A stretch of DNA of 64,000 bases. It comes from Thalassospira povalilytica. Its GTDB lineage: Bacteria; Pseudomonadota; Alphaproteobacteria; Rhodospirillales; Thalassospiraceae. Positions 37,712 through 46,766 of the stretch are shown here, in pieces. The stretch lies in contig NZ_PGTS01000003.1 in assembly GCF_002844235.1 (NCBI RefSeq), positions 1 through 64,000 on the forward strand, in the 5' to 3' direction. How positions within the stretch are numbered: the first letter of the stretch is position 1; each line of letters opens with the position of its first letter. Under the pieces are notes generated by a model. The model was not told the origin of the DNA. It searched no databases and was given only the letters and a program-made list of their open reading frames with translations. The translations under genes and the position numbers were made by a program.

Positions 37712-37749
37712 AAAACGGGCCGCCCATTTTCCAATGCGCGGCCCGTTTT
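37712..37749. terminator. Bidirectional intrinsic terminator
   Basis: AAAACGGGCCGC, 12-base loop, GCGGCCCGTTTT. Perfect 12-bp arms with A and T flanks, between the convergent lipoprotein gene and pheT. Confidence 0.88.
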
Positions 37750-37771
37750 GATTTTACATGGTTTACGGCAC

Positions 37772-40180
37772 TTAAGCGCGCAGCGATCCACCGGTTGCCT
37801 TTTGAACGGCTTCGACAACCTTTTTACTGACCGCTTCAATTTCTTCTTCGGTCAGGGTTGCCTTGGTCGGCTGCAGGGTGATCGAGAAGGCAAGTGACTT
37901 CTTGCCGTCTTCAATGCCCTTGCCTGCATAAAGGTCAAAGATCGTCACATCCGTGATCAATGCACGGTCGGCACTGCGTGCGGCCTTTACGATGGCTTCG
38001 GCTTTGACGTCGTCGTCAAGCAGGAAGGCAAAGTCACGCTCGACCGACTGGAAGCTCGATGCGTTCAGTGCCGGGCGTGCGGTGCCTTTTTTCTTGGGCA
38101 TCGGAATGTTTTCAACAAACAGCTCAAACGCCACGACGCGGCCTTTGACACCAAGTGCTTTGAGCACTTTGGGGTGCAGTTCGCCGAAATAACCAAGCAC
38201 GTTTTTCGGCCCCAACTGCAAGGCAGCCGATCGACCCGGGTGATACCATGCCGGTGCGCCTTCGGTATTTACCTGAAGGTTGGCCGCATTGGTACCAAGG
38301 GCATCCACCAGTGCTTCGACATCGGCTTTGACATCAAAGACATCGACATCACGACGCGAACCGGTCCAGCTGCGCGGGGTTGTTGAACCGGCACGAAGAC
38401 CCGCTGCGACCAGACGCTGATCACCGGGCTGATCGCCAAAGAATTCCGGACCAACTTCAAACAGCGACAGATCGGCAAAGCCGCGCGCCTGGTTGCGTCC
38501 TGCTGCGGCGATCATGTTGATCAATGCGTTCGGACGCATGACATCCAAATCGGAGCTGATCGGGTTTGCCAGATACAGACCTTCTTTGAGTTCGCCAAAC
38601 AGCTTTGCCCAGCGCGAATCGGTAAAGGACCAGGTCACGGTTTCATAAAGACCACGCGATGCCAGAACACGACGGGTCAGACCGACACGCTTTTGCATCG
38701 GCGACAGGGCCGGAACCGGAAGGCTGGTTTCACGTTCCAGCGCAACAGTCGGGATCTTGTCATAGCCGACGATACGCAGGACTTCCTCGACCAGATCGGC
38801 TTCACCAATGATGTCCGGACGCCAGGTCGGGGCGACTGCGGTAATAACCGGGGCCGATCCGCTGACTTCAAAGCCAAGTGCGGTCAGGATTTCAATTGCA
38901 CGGTCGGCCTCAACCGCAACACCGCCAAGTTCAAGAATCCGGTCAATGCGCAGATCAAAGGCATTGCGCGGATTGGGAACTTCGCCCGCCTTAACAACGT
39001 GGGAAACTTCACCACCACAGATTTCAGTGATCAGGTGGGTGGCCACTTCCATACCCCAACCGATCGACTGCGGATCAACGCCGCGCTCGAACCGATAGCG
39101 GGCATCAGAATTGATCTGAAGCTTACGGCCGGTCTTGGCGATGCTGATCGGATCAAACAGAGCGCATTCGACTAACACATTGACGGTTTCATCAAGGCAG
39201 CCGGTTTCTTCGCCACCGATGATGCCACCAATGCCCAGTGCCTTTGCCTGATCGGCAATGACAACCATGGAGTCAGACAGCTCGTATTCCTTGTTATCAA
39301 GGGCAGCAATCTTTTCGCCATTGGTCGCATAGCGGACATTGATATCGCCCGACAGTTTGTCGGCATCAAAGACGTGCAACGGACGGCCAAGATCGTGGGT
39401 CACAAGGTTGGTGATGTCGACCAGTGCCGAAATCGGGCGCAGACCGATGGCCTCAAGACGGGCTTTGAGCCAGTCCGGGCTTTCACCATTTTTCACGCCA
39501 CGGATATAACGCCCATAAAATGCCGGGACCGCGTTGTTTGCTGCGATCTCGCCAGAAATGGTCACGCCAATCGGGCTATCAAACGAACCGGCAACCGCTT
39601 CCTGACGCGGATCCGCCTTAAGGGTGCCGATACCGGCAGCCGCCAGATCACGTGCAATACCACGCACACCCGTACAATCGGGGCGGTTCGGGGTAAGACC
39701 GATTTCAATGATCGGATCATCCGCTCCCAGAACAGCCGCAACCGGTGCACCGATTTCGGCGTCTTCGGGAAGTTCGATGATACCGTCATGATCTTCGCCC
39801 AGGCACAGTTCGCGGGTGGAGCACATCATGCCCTGGCTTTCGACACCACGGATTTTGCCCGGTTTCAGCTTGGAACCGTCGATCGGAATGATCGCGCCGG
39901 GCTGTGCCAGTGCAACCTTGAGGCCCGTTCGGGCATTCGGCGCACCACAGACGACCTGGATCATCTTGTCACCGGTATTGACCCGGCACAGTTTCAAACG
40001 GTCGGCATCGGGATGCTGACCTGCTTCTTCGATATAGGCGACACGGATGTCAGCAAGGGCTGCTGCGCGGTCGGTGACGCTTTCAATTTCCAGACCGATA
40101 TCGGTCAGTTTTTCGGCAACCACCTCGATCGATGCATCGGTATCAAGGTGCTGTTTCAGCCAATTCAGTGTGAATTTCAT
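37772..40180 (-). CDS. pheT: Phenylalanyl-tRNA synthetase beta subunit
   Basis: An 802-residue beta chain of the alpha2-beta2 enzyme. It has the N-terminal tRNA-binding EMAP-like domain (about 40-150), B3/B4 editing domain (about 215-390), B5 domain, catalytic-like core and the C-terminal anticodon-binding FDX-ACB domain ending near the C-terminus. Full family length. It follows pheS by four bases, so the subunits are coupled. Confidence 0.97.
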   Translation of the reverse strand: MKFTLNWLKQHLDTDASIEVVAEKLTDIGLEIESVTDRAAALADIRVAYIEEAGQHPDADRLKLCRVNTGDKMIQVVCGAPNARTGLKVALAQPGAIIPIDGSKLKPGKIRGVESQGMMCSTRELCLGEDHDGIIELPEDAEIGAPVAAVLGADDPIIEIGLTPNRPDCTGVRGIARDLAAAGIGTLKADPRQEAVAGSFDSPIGVTISGEIAANNAVPAFYGRYIRGVKNGESPDWLKARLEAIGLRPISALVDITNLVTHDLGRPLHVFDADKLSGDINVRYATNGEKIAALDNKEYELSDSMVVIADQAKALGIGGIIGGEETGCLDETVNVLVECALFDPISIAKTGRKLQINSDARYRFERGVDPQSIGWGMEVATHLITEICGGEVSHVVKAGEVPNPRNAFDLRIDRILELGGVAVEADRAIEILTALGFEVSGSAPVITAVAPTWRPDIIGEADLVEEVLRIVGYDKIPTVALERETSLPVPALSPMQKRVGLTRRVLASRGLYETVTWSFTDSRWAKLFGELKEGLYLANPISSDLDVMRPNALINMIAAAGRNQARGFADLSLFEVGPEFFGDQPGDQRLVAAGLRAGSTTPRSWTGSRRDVDVFDVKADVEALVDALGTNAANLQVNTEGAPAWYHPGRSAALQLGPKNVLGYFGELHPKVLKALGVKGRVVAFELFVENIPMPKKKGTARPALNASSFQSVERDFAFLLDDDVKAEAIVKAARSADRALITDVTIFDLYAGKGIEDGKKSLAFSITLQPTKATLTEEEIEAVSKKVVEAVQKATGGSLRA

Positions 40181-40184
40181 AATC

Positions 40185-41255
40185 TCAGCCCCTTACCATG
40201 TTCGGTACATCCAGCGGCACGAAACCATAATGCTTCAGCCAGCGCAGATCGGTATCGAAGAAGGTGCGAAGATCGGGAATGCCGTATTTCAGCATGGCGA
40301 TACGTTCGATCCCCATGCCAAAGGCAAAGCCCTGATATTCATTCGGGTCAAGACCACAAGCTGCGAGAACACGCGGGTGAACCATGCCACAGCCGAGAAT
40401 TTCCAGCCAGTCATCGCCTTCACCGATTTTCAGCTCGCCGCCTTTGCGCGAACAACCGATATCCATTTCGGCACTCGGTTCGGTGAACGGGAAGAAGCTC
40501 GGACGGTAACGGACCGGCACATCATCAAGTTCGAAATAGGTTTTGACGAACTCAAGCAGGCAGCCCTTCAGATGACCCATATGGGTTTTCTTGTCGATGA
40601 CCAGACCTTCGACCTGATGGAACATCGGCGTATGGGTCATATCGCTATCGGAACGATAGGTACGACCCGGCGCAATGATGCGGATCGGCGGGGTTTTGCT
40701 CTGCATGGTTCTGATCTGAACCGGTGATGTATGGGTCCGCAGCACAAGGCGCGATCCATCTTCCTGTTCAGGCAGATAGAAGGTGTCCTGCATTTCACGC
40801 GCCGGATGTTCCGGCGGAATGTTCAATGCGGTAAAGTTATGGAAGTCATCTTCGACGTCCGGCCCCTCGGCCAGGGCAAAGCCCATCTCGCCAAAGATCG
40901 AGACAATTTCATCAATCGTCTGGCTGATCGGGTGAATGCGGCCTGCGGTTTCATCCGGGCGTGACGACAGGGTGACGTCGATCCGTTCGCCGGCAAGACG
41001 CGCCTCAAGGGCTGCATCTTCAAGGGCGGTTTTGCGGGTGTCGATTGCGCCTGCTACCTGGTCTTTGACAAGGTTCAGCGTCTGACCAAATTCACGACGC
41101 TGATCCGGGTCCATCTTGCCAAGGTTTTTCATCAGGCCGGTAATGCGGCCTTTCTTGCCAAGGGCGCTGATGCGGACTTCTTCAAGAGCAGCAAGATCAA
41201 CTGCCTTTTCGACTTCCGCCAGAACCTCTTCGCGCAATGCTTCGATGTTTTCCAT
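40185..41255 (-). CDS. pheS: Phenylalanyl-tRNA synthetase alpha subunit
   Basis: A 356-residue class II synthetase subunit that activates phenylalanine. An N-terminal coiled coil (1-90) is followed by the catalytic domain with [36 protein letters not shown] and [21 protein letters not shown] (motif 3). Translation should be coupled to pheT. A strong hairpin with a T-rich tail lies between rplT and this gene and may set its level or act as an attenuator. Confidence 0.97.
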   Translation of the reverse strand: MENIEALREEVLAEVEKAVDLAALEEVRISALGKKGRITGLMKNLGKMDPDQRREFGQTLNLVKDQVAGAIDTRKTALEDAALEARLAGERIDVTLSSRPDETAGRIHPISQTIDEIVSIFGEMGFALAEGPDVEDDFHNFTALNIPPEHPAREMQDTFYLPEQEDGSRLVLRTHTSPVQIRTMQSKTPPIRIIAPGRTYRSDSDMTHTPMFHQVEGLVIDKKTHMGHLKGCLLEFVKTYFELDDVPVRYRPSFFPFTEPSAEMDIGCSRKGGELKIGEGDDWLEILGCGMVHPRVLAACGLDPNEYQGFAFGMGIERIAMLKYGIPDLRTFFDTDLRWLKHYGFVPLDVPNMVRG

Positions 41256-41294
41256 AACTTCCGACGCTTTGGCTTGGGTTTAAAAAAGTACATA

Positions 41295-41331
41295 AAGAAA
41301 AAGAAAGGGGACGGCCAATATGGCCGCCCCC
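41295..41331 (-). terminator. Terminator or attenuator between rplT and pheS
   Basis: On the minus strand: GGGGGCGGCC-ATATT-GGCCGTCCCC followed by TTTCTTTTTC. It lies 46 bases after the rplT stop and 40 before the pheS start, so it can end the ribosomal transcript or attenuate pheST. Confidence 0.75.
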
Positions 41332-41376
41332 GATCAAATCAGGCAAGTGCCGATTAAACCTTTTGACAAAGGTTTA

Positions 41377-41733
41377 TTAGCCGAGTGCAGCCTGCGCCTG
41401 GGTGACCAGAGCTTTGAAAGCTTCCGGTTCACGCACTGCGATGTCGGCGAGCACCTTGCGGTCCAGTTCAACACCAGCCTTCTTCAGGCCGTTCATGAAC
41501 TGCGAGTAGCTCAGGCCGTTCTCACGTGCGCCAGCGTTGATACGCTGGATCCAGAGCGAACGGAACTGGCGTTTCTTAACGCGACGATCGCGGTATGCAT
41601 ACTGCAGACCTTTTTCCACAGCCTGAACGGCGGTGCGGAAAGTATTGTTGCGGCGACCGCGGTAACCCTTGGCAGCCTTAATAACCTTGCGGTGACGAGC
41701 GTGTGAAGACACGCCCCCTTTTACACGAGCCAT
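41377..41733 (-). CDS. rplT: 50S ribosomal protein L20
   Basis: A 118-residue L20, opening [19 protein letters not shown], needed for early 50S assembly. In many bacteria it represses its own operon by binding leader mRNA. It follows rpmI by 17 bases. A good ribosome site GGAGAG lies just upstream. Confidence 0.98.
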   Translation of the reverse strand: MARVKGGVSSHARHRKVIKAAKGYRGRRNNTFRTAVQAVEKGLQYAYRDRRVKKRQFRSLWIQRINAGARENGLSYSQFMNGLKKAGVELDRKVLADIAVREPEAFKALVTQAQAALG

Positions 41734-41750
41734 TTAACTCTCCTTCAACC

Positions 41751-41948
41751 TTAACCGTACGGCAGGAATTTTTTGACGATGCGGGCATCTGCGTCACAGA
41801 GGATCTCCGTGCCACGAGCCTGGCGCTTCATCTTGGTCGGTTTTGCAGTCAGAAGGTGGCGCTTGTTTGCCACGTTGTGACGAACCTTCCCGCTTGCAGT
41901 CAGGCGAAAGCGTTTTTTCGCACTCGATTTGGTCTTCATCTTGGGCAT
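41751..41948 (-). CDS. rpmI: 50S ribosomal protein L35
   Basis: A 65-residue L35, [17 protein letters not shown]..., strongly basic. The start at 41948 fits the family and follows AAGGATAGAAAA. First gene of rpmI-rplT; infC is not directly upstream as it is in most bacteria. Confidence 0.97.
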   Translation of the reverse strand: MPKMKTKSSAKKRFRLTASGKVRHNVANKRHLLTAKPTKMKRQARGTEILCDADARIVKKFLPYG

Positions 41949-41992
41949 TTTTCTATCCTTGCATAAGCAATGAAAACGAAATCCCCTTCGGC

Positions 41993-42033
41993 GGCTGGGC
42001 ATGCCCTGAAGGACCATTACAGACCTTCCAGCC
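41993..42033 (-). promoter_or_regulatory. Structured leader upstream of rpmI
   Basis: The arms GGCTGG/CCAGCC (41993-41998 and 42028-42033) enclose an inner GAAGG/CCTTC hairpin (42008-42028). It sits 45 to 85 bases before rpmI and could be an L20-responsive leader. This is inferred from position and fold only. Confidence 0.35.
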
Positions 42034-42201
42034 TCACCACCTGTTTTGGGGACGGGTGGTTATAGACTCCGGGATTGCCTTTTTCAAGGGCCAATTCGCC
42101 CCTTTCCCCTTGCTTTTTGCGGCTCTGACCCGCCATTGTGCGCAGGCTTGTTTGTTTATCCACTCAGCAAGCGTCCTGATTTCAGCTATCTGACTGATCA
42201 T

Positions 42202-43161
42202 ATGTCACAAATCACGTCTATCATTTTGCCGTTCTTTGCCCTGATCGGTCTGGGCTGGATTGGCGGCAAGTTCAAAATTGTCACGCCTGAAGGCATGCGC
42301 GGCATTAACGGGTTTGTCTTTTATTTTGCCCTGCCTGCCCTTTTGTTCCGCGCGCTTGCAACCCGCACGCCGGCAGAAATCTGGCAACCAGACATTCTAC
42401 TGGCTTATGGCGGCGGGACACTTGTGGTTTATGGGCTTATCCGTCTGATGGCGGCCAAAATCTTTGATCTCGACCCGACCAGCCAAACCCTGTTTGCCTT
42501 TGCCGGAACGATGTCCAATGTCGGCTTTATGGGATTGCCGCTTATTATCGGGTTATTGGGGCCCGAGGCCACTGTTCCGCTGATCGTCGCCCTGGCCTTT
42601 GATTTGATCGTGATGTTGTCGCTATCCCTTTTGCTACTGGAAGGGGCCAAACATGCCAATGGCAGCAAATCGGTTGGCAAGATCATTCGCGGGACGCTGA
42701 CCAACCCGGTTGTCCTGGCGATCATGGCTGGCGTGTTTGCCAGCCTGATGGATATTCGCTGGCCCGATGGTATTGACTATCTGCTTGAATTGCTTGGGCG
42801 AAGTGCAGGGCCGGCCGCCCTGTTTGCAATTGGCGTTGCCCTTGTCGGTCGGCCGATTGCCGAAAAACGTGCCGAGCTTGCGGCCATGTCGATCGCCAAA
42901 CTGGTGGTCCATCCAATGATCGTTTTTGTCGGCTTTTATCTGGTGGGGACCGTTAGTGCACTTGAAGCAAAGGCTGTATTTCTGCTGGCCGCGTTACCGA
43001 CTGCGGGCAATGTTTTTGTCGTGGCGACGACCTATGACCGATATATCGTCCGCAGCTCATCGATTGTGCTGGTAACGACCGCATTGGGTGTGATTACGTT
43101 TTCGATCTTTTCGTTTTATATCGATCAGATCATTGGCGTGCTTGAGCACATAGCACCCTAG
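42202..43161 (+). CDS. AEC family (auxin efflux carrier-type) transporter
   Basis: A 319-residue inner-membrane carrier with about ten helices in two inverted halves. The family features are IILPFFALIGLGWIGGKF, FYFALPALLFRALA, FAGTMSNVGFMGLPLIIGLLG and the mid-protein TLTNPVVLAIMAGV. Bacterial AEC proteins export or import small organic anions such as malate or amino-acid derivatives; the substrate is not evident. The start at 42202 begins at the first membrane helix. It is on the opposite strand from its ribosomal neighbours. Confidence 0.88.
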   Translation: MSQITSIILPFFALIGLGWIGGKFKIVTPEGMRGINGFVFYFALPALLFRALATRTPAEIWQPDILLAYGGGTLVVYGLIRLMAAKIFDLDPTSQTLFAFAGTMSNVGFMGLPLIIGLLGPEATVPLIVALAFDLIVMLSLSLLLLEGAKHANGSKSVGKIIRGTLTNPVVLAIMAGVFASLMDIRWPDGIDYLLELLGRSAGPAALFAIGVALVGRPIAEKRAELAAMSIAKLVVHPMIVFVGFYLVGTVSALEAKAVFLLAALPTAGNVFVVATTYDRYIVRSSSIVLVTTALGVITFSIFSFYIDQIIGVLEHIAP

Positions 43162-43263
43162 CCCCGCCCGACTTAAACGGGGCAACATTACGTGCATTGC
43201 GATCTGATTTTCGCGAAACGGACTTTAACAGGAAAGTTTGCAGCCTGATCCGGGGTTATGGGA

Positions 43264-43668
43264 TCAAACGGCGGTTTTGATGGTGTGGGCGCGGCCGATC
43301 CACTTGTCGATTCGGCTCATCAGCTTTTCGCGATTGACCGGTTTGAGAACAAAGTCATTGCCCCCCGCAGCAACACCACCGCGCAGATCTTCTTCGCCCT
43401 GACGGGCCGTTACATAAATGATTGCACAGGCCAGATCCGGGAACTGGGTACGCACATTCAGCGCGGTTTCAAACCCGTTCATGTCCGGCATCATGATATC
43501 CATCAGAATGATACGGGGGCGCTTGGTCTTCAGAAGCTTGAGAAGCTCCGCGCCAGAGGAAACACCGACAAACGAGAAACCGCCGCTTTCGACGATTCGT
43601 TTGAGCAGAACCAGACTCTTGGGATCGTCATCGACACCAACGATCAGAAGATCATTTCCAGCTGGCAT
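43264..43668 (-). CDS. Stand-alone response regulator receiver protein
   Basis: A 134-residue CheY-like receiver with no output domain. The acidic cluster is DDD at 13-15, the phospho-acceptor is Asp57 in LMDIMMPDMNG, the switch threonine is Thr87 in VTARQ and the conserved lysine is Lys109 in LKPV. The start at 43668 is preceded by GAGGGAATGCC. Single-domain receivers relay phosphate or bind a target protein. It lies downstream of infC but behind a terminator, so a separate promoter or read-through is needed. Its kinase is unknown. Confidence 0.9.
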   Translation of the reverse strand: MPAGNDLLIVGVDDDPKSLVLLKRIVESGGFSFVGVSSGAELLKLLKTKRPRIILMDIMMPDMNGFETALNVRTQFPDLACAIIYVTARQGEEDLRGGVAAGGNDFVLKPVNREKLMSRIDKWIGRAHTIKTAV

Positions 43669-43711
43669 GGCATTCCCTCTTTGGCTTGGACCTTGGGGCA
43701 AAACGGCAAAA

Positions 43712-43731
43712 CGCCGCGTCTTAACGCGGCG
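43712..43731 (-). terminator. Terminator overlapping the infC stop codon
   Basis: On the minus strand: CGCCGCG-TTAAGA-CGCGGCG followed by TTTT. The infC stop TAA (43721-43723) lies inside the loop, so the last infC codons form the 5' arm. Confidence 0.7.
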
Positions 43732-44257
43732 CCAGCACCATAATCATAACACGGCCTTCCATCTTTGGCATCATTTCCGCTTTTGCGAGATCGTCGAGAT
43801 CCCCCGAAAAACGTTGCAGCATGCCAAGACCGAGATCCTGGTGAGCCATTTCACGTCCGCGGAACCGCAGCGTGACTTTCACCTTGTCTCCACCGCCAAG
43901 AAACTTCTGCGCGGCGCGCAGTTTGACATTGTAGTCATGGGTGTCGATGTTCGGACGGAGTTTGATCTCCTTGACCTCGATCACCTTCTGTTTCTTCTTG
44001 GCCTCGTTCTGCTTCTTGCTTTGTTCGTATTTGAACTTGCCGTAGTCGATCAGCTTGCACACAGGCGGTTCAGCATTCGGCGCGACTTCGACGAGGTCGA
44101 GTCCAACTTCCGCTGCCATTTCAATGCCTTCACGCACCGTCATCGGCTCCGACATATTGCCTTCGGCATCGACAACACAGATGGAACGGGCTTTGATATC
44201 CTCATTGACGCGCGGACCTTCCTTGGTCGGCTGCATCGGTTTGCGTGGTCGTGCTAT
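43721..44257 (-). CDS. infC: Translation initiation factor IF-3, probable AUA start
   Basis: A 178-residue IF-3, which blocks premature subunit joining and checks the start codon. The N-domain has GPRVNEDIKARSICVVDAEG, the linker is KYEQSKKQNEAKKKQK, and the C-domain has EIKLRPNIDTHDYNVKLRAAQKFL and HQDLGLGML. Family members begin about M/I-A-R-P-R-K-P-M. Here that place is an AUA codon (44255-44257) with AGGAG exactly seven bases upstream. No ATG, GTG or TTG has such a site; the ATG at 44233 would remove the first residues. A non-standard start fits autoregulation by IF-3. The usual upstream thrS is absent. Confidence 0.93.
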   Translation of the reverse strand: MARPRKPMQPTKEGPRVNEDIKARSICVVDAEGNMSEPMTVREGIEMAAEVGLDLVEVAPNAEPPVCKLIDYGKFKYEQSKKQNEAKKKQKVIEVKEIKLRPNIDTHDYNVKLRAAQKFLGGGDKVKVTLRFRGREMAHQDLGLGMLQRFSGDLDDLAKAEMMPKMEGRVMIMVLAPR

Positions 44258-44467
44258 GGATAATCTCCTATGGTAATCAAACAAATCGGTCAGAAACAGA
44301 AACGACGAAAAGCACCGCTTGATCCGACAGTGTTTTCGTTCCGACCTCACCTAGCATATCCGCGTGCGTTCAGAAAGCAATGTTTTTAGGCAATTAAACC
44401 GGACGCAAAGCGCCATTTTCTGCGCATTTTATTCACAAGCCCCTGTAACGGCATTTGCGCAAGACAC

Positions 44468-45499
44468 CTAATCTGTCAGATCGAGACGATGACGCACTTC
44501 ATCCATCACCCGGTTGACGGTCAACTGACGCAGATCACTTTCGCGGATAATACTGACGGCATCCTTTGAAAGTCCGCGCGGCGCACTGAGTTTCGGATCA
44601 GATTCGCGGGAAAACAGCACAATGGACGGTGCCCCCGCAGCAGCCGCGATATGCATCGGCCCGGTATCATTCCCAATCGTCAGCACCGAACGCGCGGCAA
44701 GCGATGCAATTTCGAGGAAATCGGTCCGTCCCATAAGGTTTCTGGCCTTGGGGCACATCTGATCAATCTTTTTAAGGACGTCGCCTTCCTTGTCTGTTCC
44801 GATCAGGACCGGCGTCAAACGGTAGTCTGCAAGCTTCTTGGCCAACAGACCAAATCGTTCAGCAGGCCAGCGCTTTGCCGGACGATGTGGCGCCCCGCCC
44901 GGACAAATCAGGACAAACGGGCTTCGAATACCGAACCGTTCAAGATCAATATCCGGACCCTGAATATAAGGAAGCGGCACATCGGAAATGCCCGCGTCAT
45001 GCAGTTGTTCGGCCATACGATCAATTGAATGCATCGAATCCCGGTGCGGATTGGCGTGAGGATGCGAACAGCCTCTGGCGATCCCCGACCATTCCGGTTT
45101 CGGGCCCGGCCAGAACAGCTTGTAATAAAAACCGCTGCGATCTGATGTCTGAAGATCATACACCCGATCGAACCTGCCATTGCGCAGAAAACGGCGCAGT
45201 GCCAGAACTTCACGTGGCTGGCTCAGTTTGGGGCGGCGATCAATGGCGATGGAGTCAAAATGACCACTTGCCTTCATCAGATCGACATAGGGACGGGTGG
45301 TCAAAACGGTGATATGCGCGTCAGGATGTGCTGCCCGAATGGCCGCAAACGGCCCCAAGGCAAGAATGACATCCCCAAGCGCCGACAGCTTGATAACAAG
45401 AATCCGCTCGCGATGCGGTTCTTGTGCAGACACAGCACCATCATCAGCCGCGAGAGAAATCGCAGGATCCTGGCCGGTTTCAATTTTTTGATCGGTCAT
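44468..45499 (-). CDS. Glycosyltransferase family 9 (heptosyltransferase-like)
   Basis: A 343-residue GT-B glycosyltransferase of family 9, usual for adding heptose or related sugars to the LPS core. The sequence has RILVIKLSALGDVILALGPFAAIRAAHP after a non-conserved N-terminal extension of about 30 residues, a central FVLICPGGAPHRPAKRWPAERF, and IGNDTGPMHIAAAAGAPSIVLFS (nucleotide-sugar site). The exact donor and acceptor are not clear. It overlaps the upstream GT4 gene by four bases. Confidence 0.88.
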   Translation of the reverse strand: MTDQKIETGQDPAISLAADDGAVSAQEPHRERILVIKLSALGDVILALGPFAAIRAAHPDAHITVLTTRPYVDLMKASGHFDSIAIDRRPKLSQPREVLALRRFLRNGRFDRVYDLQTSDRSGFYYKLFWPGPKPEWSGIARGCSHPHANPHRDSMHSIDRMAEQLHDAGISDVPLPYIQGPDIDLERFGIRSPFVLICPGGAPHRPAKRWPAERFGLLAKKLADYRLTPVLIGTDKEGDVLKKIDQMCPKARNLMGRTDFLEIASLAARSVLTIGNDTGPMHIAAAAGAPSIVLFSRESDPKLSAPRGLSKDAVSIIRESDLRQLTVNRVMDEVRHRLDLTD

Positions 45500-46728
45500 A
45501 CTGCGTTCCTGGTAACGCGCTTGAGCGCCTTGGCGTAAACCCGCAAGGTCCGCTCAGCCATCTGTTCAAGCGAATATTCCGCAATCACGTGATTGCGTCC
45601 TTTACTCGCCAGAATTGCCCGTTTTTCCGGCGTCAGGCTCAGGACCTGAATCAATGCACGGGATAGCTGATCGACCTCGTTCGGACTGACCAGCCAACCG
45701 GTTTCACCCGGCAAGACCGTCTCCATCGCGCCACCATGTGCTGTTGAAACAACCGGCCGCCCCATGGCCTGGGCCTCGGACGGAATGCGACCGAAAGCCT
45801 CTGGCTGGATTGACGGACACGCAACAACATCTGCCAACATGTAAGCAGCAGGCATATCAGCACAATGGTCGACAATATGCACTACATCCTCAACACCGAG
45901 CTTGCGGGTCAATTGCAGGATTTCCTCCCGGTAGGCTGTTCGCCCCTGGTCCGATCCGACAATCAGGCAACGCACCTTTCGGTGGCCCAGTTCCTCAAGA
46001 ACGGCTGGCAGGGCACGGATCAAGAAACTGTGCCCTTTCCAGCGCGTGATCCGACCTGGCAGCATGATGACATATTCTTCACCATTCAGGCGCCATTGGG
46101 TCGAAAGCGCAATCAGGCGTTCCTGACTGACATTTTCCGGATTAAACAGATCAACATTCGTACCACGTGGCACAATGTTCAGCCGATCCGGATCAACCTT
46201 GTAATATTTGTTGATGTGATTGGCGATATGCTTGGAAATCGCAATCACCTGATCGCCCATGGTCATGATCGCGTTGTAACGGCGCTTGAACGGATTGGTA
46301 TAGCCGGAATAGGTACCGTGGAACGTCGTGACAAAGGGAATGCCGGCCTTGCGTGCCGCGAAATACGCGCTCCAGGCTGGTGCCCGCGACCGGGCGTGAA
46401 TGATATCAACCCCTTCTTCCCGGATCAGCTTGACCAGCGCGTCAATATTTCTGCGCATCACCAGAATGTTTTTGGATTTGAGCGGCAGGTTGATGTGTTT
46501 GGCGCCAAAACGGGCCAGTTCACGCTCAAGGCGCCCGCCTTGCGATGCGACAAGTGCCTTGCCACCACCATCGACGATGGCACGCGCAATATCGACGGTA
46601 CCGCGTTCCACCCCACCGGCATCAAGTTCGGGCAGCACTTGCAGAATCACGGCAGGACGATAGTCCCCGTCTTGCACTCGGGGCTCGGTTCGATAGACTG
46701 TTTCTGTCATTACTTCTGACGCGCTCAT
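45496..46728 (-). CDS. Glycosyltransferase family 4
   Basis: A 410-residue retaining GT-B glycosyltransferase, probably for LPS or another envelope glycan. N-terminal acceptor part: LQVLPELDAGGVERGTVDIARA and DIIHARSRAPAWSAYFAARKAG. C-terminal donor part: LPGRITRWKGHSFLIRALP and PSIQPEAFGRIPSEAQAMGRPVVSTAHGGAMETV with the EX7E-type motif. I chose the ATG at 46728, with GGAG close upstream; an ATG at 46710 is also possible and the open frame runs to 46866. It is coupled to the GT9 gene. Confidence 0.87.
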   Translation of the reverse strand: MSASEVMTETVYRTEPRVQDGDYRPAVILQVLPELDAGGVERGTVDIARAIVDGGGKALVASQGGRLERELARFGAKHINLPLKSKNILVMRRNIDALVKLIREEGVDIIHARSRAPAWSAYFAARKAGIPFVTTFHGTYSGYTNPFKRRYNAIMTMGDQVIAISKHIANHINKYYKVDPDRLNIVPRGTNVDLFNPENVSQERLIALSTQWRLNGEEYVIMLPGRITRWKGHSFLIRALPAVLEELGHRKVRCLIVGSDQGRTAYREEILQLTRKLGVEDVVHIVDHCADMPAAYMLADVVACPSIQPEAFGRIPSEAQAMGRPVVSTAHGGAMETVLPGETGWLVSPNEVDQLSRALIQVLSLTPEKRAILASKGRNHVIAEYSLEQMAERTLRVYAKALKRVTRNAV

Positions 46729-46766
46729 GCAACTCCAACCATCAACACCCAAGGATCCCGCCCCGG

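Noticed and set aside
43161-43183. GCCCCG/CGGGGC hairpin after the AEC carrier as terminator
   Set aside because: Six-base stem with an 11-base loop and no T run; too weak to call.
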